From assembly GCA_051744365.1 (NCBI GenBank), contig JBNJCX010000003.1, positions 14,716-78,715 on the forward strand: DNA of 64,000 nt. Reading direction: 5' to 3'. Shown here piece after piece: positions 61,320 through 64,000 of this stretch (positions are counted from its first letter, which is position 1; each line of letters opens with the position of its first letter). The translations under genes were made by a program, and so were the position numbers. The DNA comes from Gudongella sp051744365. GTDB lineage: Bacteria > Bacillota > Clostridia > Tissierellales > Tissierellaceae. Under the pieces are notes generated by a model, which worked only from the letters and a program-made list of their open reading frames with translations, made no database searches and was not told the DNA's origin.

Positions 61320-62702
61320 TTGAAAAACCCAAGGAAGTATGATGCAATTATAATTGGTAGTGGCCAAGCTGGTAACCCTCTCGTGTTTGATTTGGCAGGC
61401 AGGGGACAGAAGGTTGCAATTATCGAAAAAAACAAACTAGGTGGATCATGTCTAAATTTTGGATGTACCCCTACCAAAACCCTAATAGCCAGTGCAAATC
61501 TCTACCATAGAGTCCATAACTCTGAAGAACTGGGTGTAAACGTTTCAAATGTTGAGTTGGATTTTCAAAAGGTTATATCCAGAAAAAATGAAGTTGTAAA
61601 GTCATTTAGAGAGGGGCTTGAAAAATCAATCGAAGATAACGAGAATATTGACTTGTATAGAGGTGTTGGGAGTTTTAAAGATAAAAACACTGTGAAAATT
61701 AAGCTTAATGATGGTGGAGATATTGAAATATCGGCTGATAAGATATTTATAAATACCGGCTCTAAACCAAGCAGGATTCCTTTAAAAGGTCTGGAACATA
61801 TCAATCACCTTAATTCAACCACTATCATGGAGTTAGACGAACTACCCGAGCGCTTGGTAATAATTGGTACAAGCTATATCGCTTTGGAATTTGGACAGAT
61901 GTTTAGACGATTTGGGAGTCAGGTAACCATGATTGGCAGAGGGGATCACATCATAAAGAGAGAGGACCCTGATGTTTCCAAAAGAATTCAAAAAATATTA
62001 GCCAATGAAGGTATAGAGTTTTTATTAAACACAGATACTAAAACAGTGGAGATGAATGACAACAAAATAGAACTACTTATTGAAAAGAACAATCAGGAAG
62101 AAAAAATAGAATGCTCCCATTTGATGCTTGCAGTCGGTAGAACTTTTAATACTGAAGAGTTGGACCTGGAGAACGCAGGCGTTGATACGGATGATAAGGG
62201 AAGCATTAAAGTAGATGAACGACTCAAAACCACAGCAGAGAATATATATGCCCTGGGAGATGTAAAAGGTGGTCCGGCGTTTACACATATTTCCTATGAC
62301 GATTTTAGAATAGTAATTGACAATTTGTTTGGTGAGAGCAAGAGGACCCTAAATGATAGATTAGTTCCCTATACTCTTTTTACACAACCACAACTTGGCA
62401 GAGTAGGTATTACAGAGACTAAAGCTAAAGAGAAGGGGTATGATGTTAAAATAGGAAAACTTGAAATGAAGAATGTTGGCAAGGCTATAGAGGACAATTA
62501 CACGGAAGGTTTTATGAAGGCAGTTGTAAATGAAAATGATAATAAAATACTTGGGGTTGCAATTCTGGGATATCAAGGTGGAGAAATTATGGCAATGGTA
62601 GAGGTGGCCATGATGGCAGGATTGACGTATGACAAGCTAAGAGATGGCATCTTCACTCATCCAAGTCTATCTGAATCATTGAATAATCTGTTCAATATAT
62701 AG
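61320..62702 (+). CDS. FAD-dependent disulfide oxidoreductase (MerA/Lpd-like)
   Basis: A 460-residue flavoprotein. It has an N-terminal FAD motif GSGQAGNPLVFDLAGRG, the redox pair GGSCLNFGCTPTK, an NAD(P)-binding GTSYIALEFGQMF block, and the ALGDVKGGPAFTHIS segment. The C-terminal dimer domain keeps the THPSLSESLNN motif with the active-site His. It resembles soluble pyridine-nucleotide reductases and mercuric-reductase-like proteins without a metal-binding domain. Given the thiol-ligase genes nearby, it could be a low-molecular-weight disulfide reductase (inference). TTG start at 61320 with AAAGGAG. Confidence 0.88.
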   Translation: MKNPRKYDAIIIGSGQAGNPLVFDLAGRGQKVAIIEKNKLGGSCLNFGCTPTKTLIASANLYHRVHNSEELGVNVSNVELDFQKVISRKNEVVKSFREGLEKSIEDNENIDLYRGVGSFKDKNTVKIKLNDGGDIEISADKIFINTGSKPSRIPLKGLEHINHLNSTTIMELDELPERLVIIGTSYIALEFGQMFRRFGSQVTMIGRGDHIIKREDPDVSKRIQKILANEGIEFLLNTDTKTVEMNDNKIELLIEKNNQEEKIECSHLMLAVGRTFNTEELDLENAGVDTDDKGSIKVDERLKTTAENIYALGDVKGGPAFTHISYDDFRIVIDNLFGESKRTLNDRLVPYTLFTQPQLGRVGITETKAKEKGYDVKIGKLEMKNVGKAIEDNYTEGFMKAVVNENDNKILGVAILGYQGGEIMAMVEVAMMAGLTYDKLRDGIFTHPSLSESLNNLFNI

Positions 62703-62720
62703 AATAGCTGCCAAGCTAAA

Positions 62721-62756
62721 AAAGATCCGGATAAAACATGTTTTATCCGGATCTTT
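62721..62756 (+). terminator. Terminator after the disulfide reductase gene
   Basis: A 36-base perfect palindrome (62721-62756) built on GATCCGGATAAAA and its complement, with A and T tracts at the ends. It also closes the yitT pseudogene from the other side. Confidence 0.88.
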
Positions 62757-63590
62757 CTATATGCCTTCATTAACAAAACCGCTGCCTCTTACCTCAACCA
62801 CATCATTGATGGTTAAGAATGCTGCAGGGTCAATTTTAAACCGGCTTTTTGCTTCAATTATATCCCGGCGATGACACTTGCTTTGTGTATGCTCCAGTGT
62901 CCTCCAATAAAGTAGCCCTCCCTATGCAGGTCAGTAAGGATTTGACTGGATAGTTCCTCTGATTTATCGGATATTATAAATACATTTTTTCTTACATTAA
63001 AGCCCATCTGAGCCTTGTCTACCACCTGGTATCCCACATACATGGCGATTATTGTATCCATTGCAGATGTAAATCCAAAAAAACTGAAGAAAGTGAAACT
63101 ATTGTAGTGTTTAAAATCATCAGTCCAGTGCTAATGTTCAGATTTCGTCTTTGCTTCATTATAGTTGCAATTATGTCCAGTCCACCCTGACATGTTCTGT
63201 TCTTAAACATCAGACCCATCCCTACTCCATTTAACACTCCTCTGAATACAGCTCCAAGTATTATGTCATCAATGACAAAATAGGTGCCAATATCATTGGT
63301 TACAGTCAAAAATGTTAAAAACACAACCATCGATATCTAAGCATAAACTATAATTCCCGATTAACCATCTTGGCACCTAAAATGAATATTGGTATATTTA
63401 TCAAAAATACAGTTATACCAGTTGGTACATTCAAAAGATATCCAAGCATCAATGCTATTCCACCTACACCGCCTCTAAGTAATTGGCTGGGTATAAAGAA
63501 TACATTAAAAGCAACTGCACATAGCAGGTTTCCAAGGACTATAAAAAACAGTTTTTTAGTATTATCTTTCTCATACCTTCTTTTTAGCAT
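62757..63590 (-). pseudogene. yitT: YitT-family membrane protein, broken by several frameshifts/stops
   Basis: The parts line up to one YitT protein (DUF161 membrane part plus DUF2179). The first frame (63590-63348) reads LLCAVAFNVFFIPSQLLRGG and GGIALMLGYLLNVPTGITV. After a shift and a TAG, the second (63330-63049) reads AVFRGVLNGVGMGLMFKN and GGLDIIATIMKQRRN. A third (63061-62858) reads MDTIIAMYVGYQVVDKAQMG and NVFIISDKSEELS. A last frame near 62757-62830 reads KIDPAAFLTINDVVEVRGSGF. At least three shifts and one stop break it. Either a decayed gene or, less likely, sequence errors. Confidence 0.85.
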
Positions 63591-63645
63591 TTAATAGTAA
63601 CAATAGTATTATATGATGAAAAAAGATATTTTTAAAGCATAAATA

Positions 63646-63678
63646 AAAGCCCCACCTATTATAAATAGGCGAGGCTTA
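63646..63678 (-). terminator. Terminator of hcp
   Basis: The arms AAGCCCCACCTATT and AATAGGCGAGGCTT pair around a short loop, the two mismatches being G-U pairs in the minus-strand RNA; TTTTATTTATGC follows. Confidence 0.75.
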
Positions 63679-63690
63679 AAAAAGTGGAGT

Positions 63691-64000
63691 TTATGCGTTT
63701 GATGCTTCACCAAGGAACATATTGATGTCGTTTTCAACATCTGATATGGTTCCGATTCCAAATGTTTCAATAAGAACCTTTGCAACATTAGGTGAAAGGA
63801 ATGCTGGCAATGTTGGTCCAAGGTGAATATTCTTGACTCCAAGGGACAGCAGTGCAAGAAGAACTATTACTGCCTTCTGCTCATACCATGCGATATTGTA
63901 AGCTATTGGAAGCTCATTGATATCGTTAAGTTCAAATACTTCCTTAAGCTTCATTGCAATTACTGCCAGTGAATAAGAGTCATTACACTGACCAGCATCA
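63691..64000 (-). CDS. hcp: Hydroxylamine reductase / hybrid cluster protein, C-terminal part
   Basis: The frame enters from the right edge and encodes about 102 residues: DAGQCNDSYSLAVIAMKLKE with a cluster-ligand Cys, then LPIAYNIAWYEQKAVIVLLALL, HLGPTLPAFLSPNVAKVL and a short tail. This is the conserved end of Hcp, a 4Fe-4S and hybrid-cluster enzyme that reduces NO or hydroxylamine. Its 5' part is outside the window. It fits with FprA, hemerythrin proteins and an FNR-like regulator elsewhere in the window. Confidence 0.93.
   Translation of the reverse strand, partial: DAGQCNDSYSLAVIAMKLKEVFELNDINELPIAYNIAWYEQKAVIVLLALLSLGVKNIHLGPTLPAFLSPNVAKVLIETFGIGTISDVENDINMFLGEASNA

Noticed and set aside
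1..64000. CRISPR arrays, rRNA, tRNA, prophage or intact insertion sequences
   Set aside because: No regular spaced repeats, no tRNA-like cloverleaf seen by eye, and no transposase, integrase or phage proteins.

Overview
The window looks like chromosome of a low-to-moderate GC, strictly anaerobic Firmicute of the Clostridia/Tissierellia type (inference). Reasons: Shine-Dalgarno sites of the AGGAGG type with frequent TTG/GTG starts, a selenocysteine formate dehydrogenase with a tungstate transporter, oxygen/NO defence by FprA, hemerythrin and Hcp proteins, type 2 isopentenyl-diphosphate isomerase, PlsY, a LytR-CpsA-Psr protein, and BirA/Fur/LexA-like operators of Bacillus-Clostridium style. From memory, the order tupABC-moeA-moeA-moaA-moaC resembles that reported in Eubacterium (Peptoclostridium) acidaminophilum. 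No rRNA, tRNA, CRISPR array or intact transposase was seen.

Layout. 0-4.6 kb: partial AraC regulator, an EamA transporter remnant, biotin uptake (bioY) under a BirA-type operator, birA, fni, an LCP protein. 4.7-11.1 kb: DJ-1 protein, DUF438/hemerythrin/PAS protein, a lipoprotein, a radical SAM protein, glycerate kinase, FprA. 11.3-14.8 kb: hemerythrin protein, and an operon of HMA metallochaperone, P1B ATPase and Crp/Fnr regulator behind a perfect FNR-type palindrome. 14.9-24 kb: threonine aldolase, plsY, DEAD-box helicase, arginase, ABC-F protein, msrB, two tandem GNAT paralogues and a small DUF1328 membrane protein.

24.1-39.6 kb is one minus-strand block for a Mo/W enzyme: NuoE-like, NuoF-like and NuoG-like subunits, selenoprotein FdhA, a ferritin-like protein, mogA, mobA, fdhD, then a Moco/Tuco riboswitch with terminator in front of tupABC, two moeA genes, moaA and a moaC-MOSC fusion. 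Together these make, load and feed an NAD-linked formate dehydrogenase.

39.8-43.8 kb is a disturbed region: an intact DUF1294 gene, an orphan palindromic operator, a REC-PAS-GGDEF-HD-GYP gene, a ZIP transporter, and two decayed DUF1294 copies, each directly behind a REP-like repeat. 43.8-52.1 kb: peptidase C26, alpha/beta hydrolase, ung, alr, a radical SAM/TIGR03915 DNA-metabolism pair behind a LexA-like operator, and trkH/trkA. 52.3-55.1 kb: a Fur-box-controlled operon of DUF5320, two NifX-like proteins and two ferredoxin-containing MinD/Mrp ATPases. 55.1-58.9 kb: a CDF metal transporter, a glutamate-cysteine ligase-like enzyme and a circularly permuted ATP-grasp ligase, possibly an unusual thiol pathway. 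58.9-64 kb: membrane protein, aldehyde dehydrogenase, a disulfide reductase, a multiply broken YitT gene, and the 3' end of hcp.
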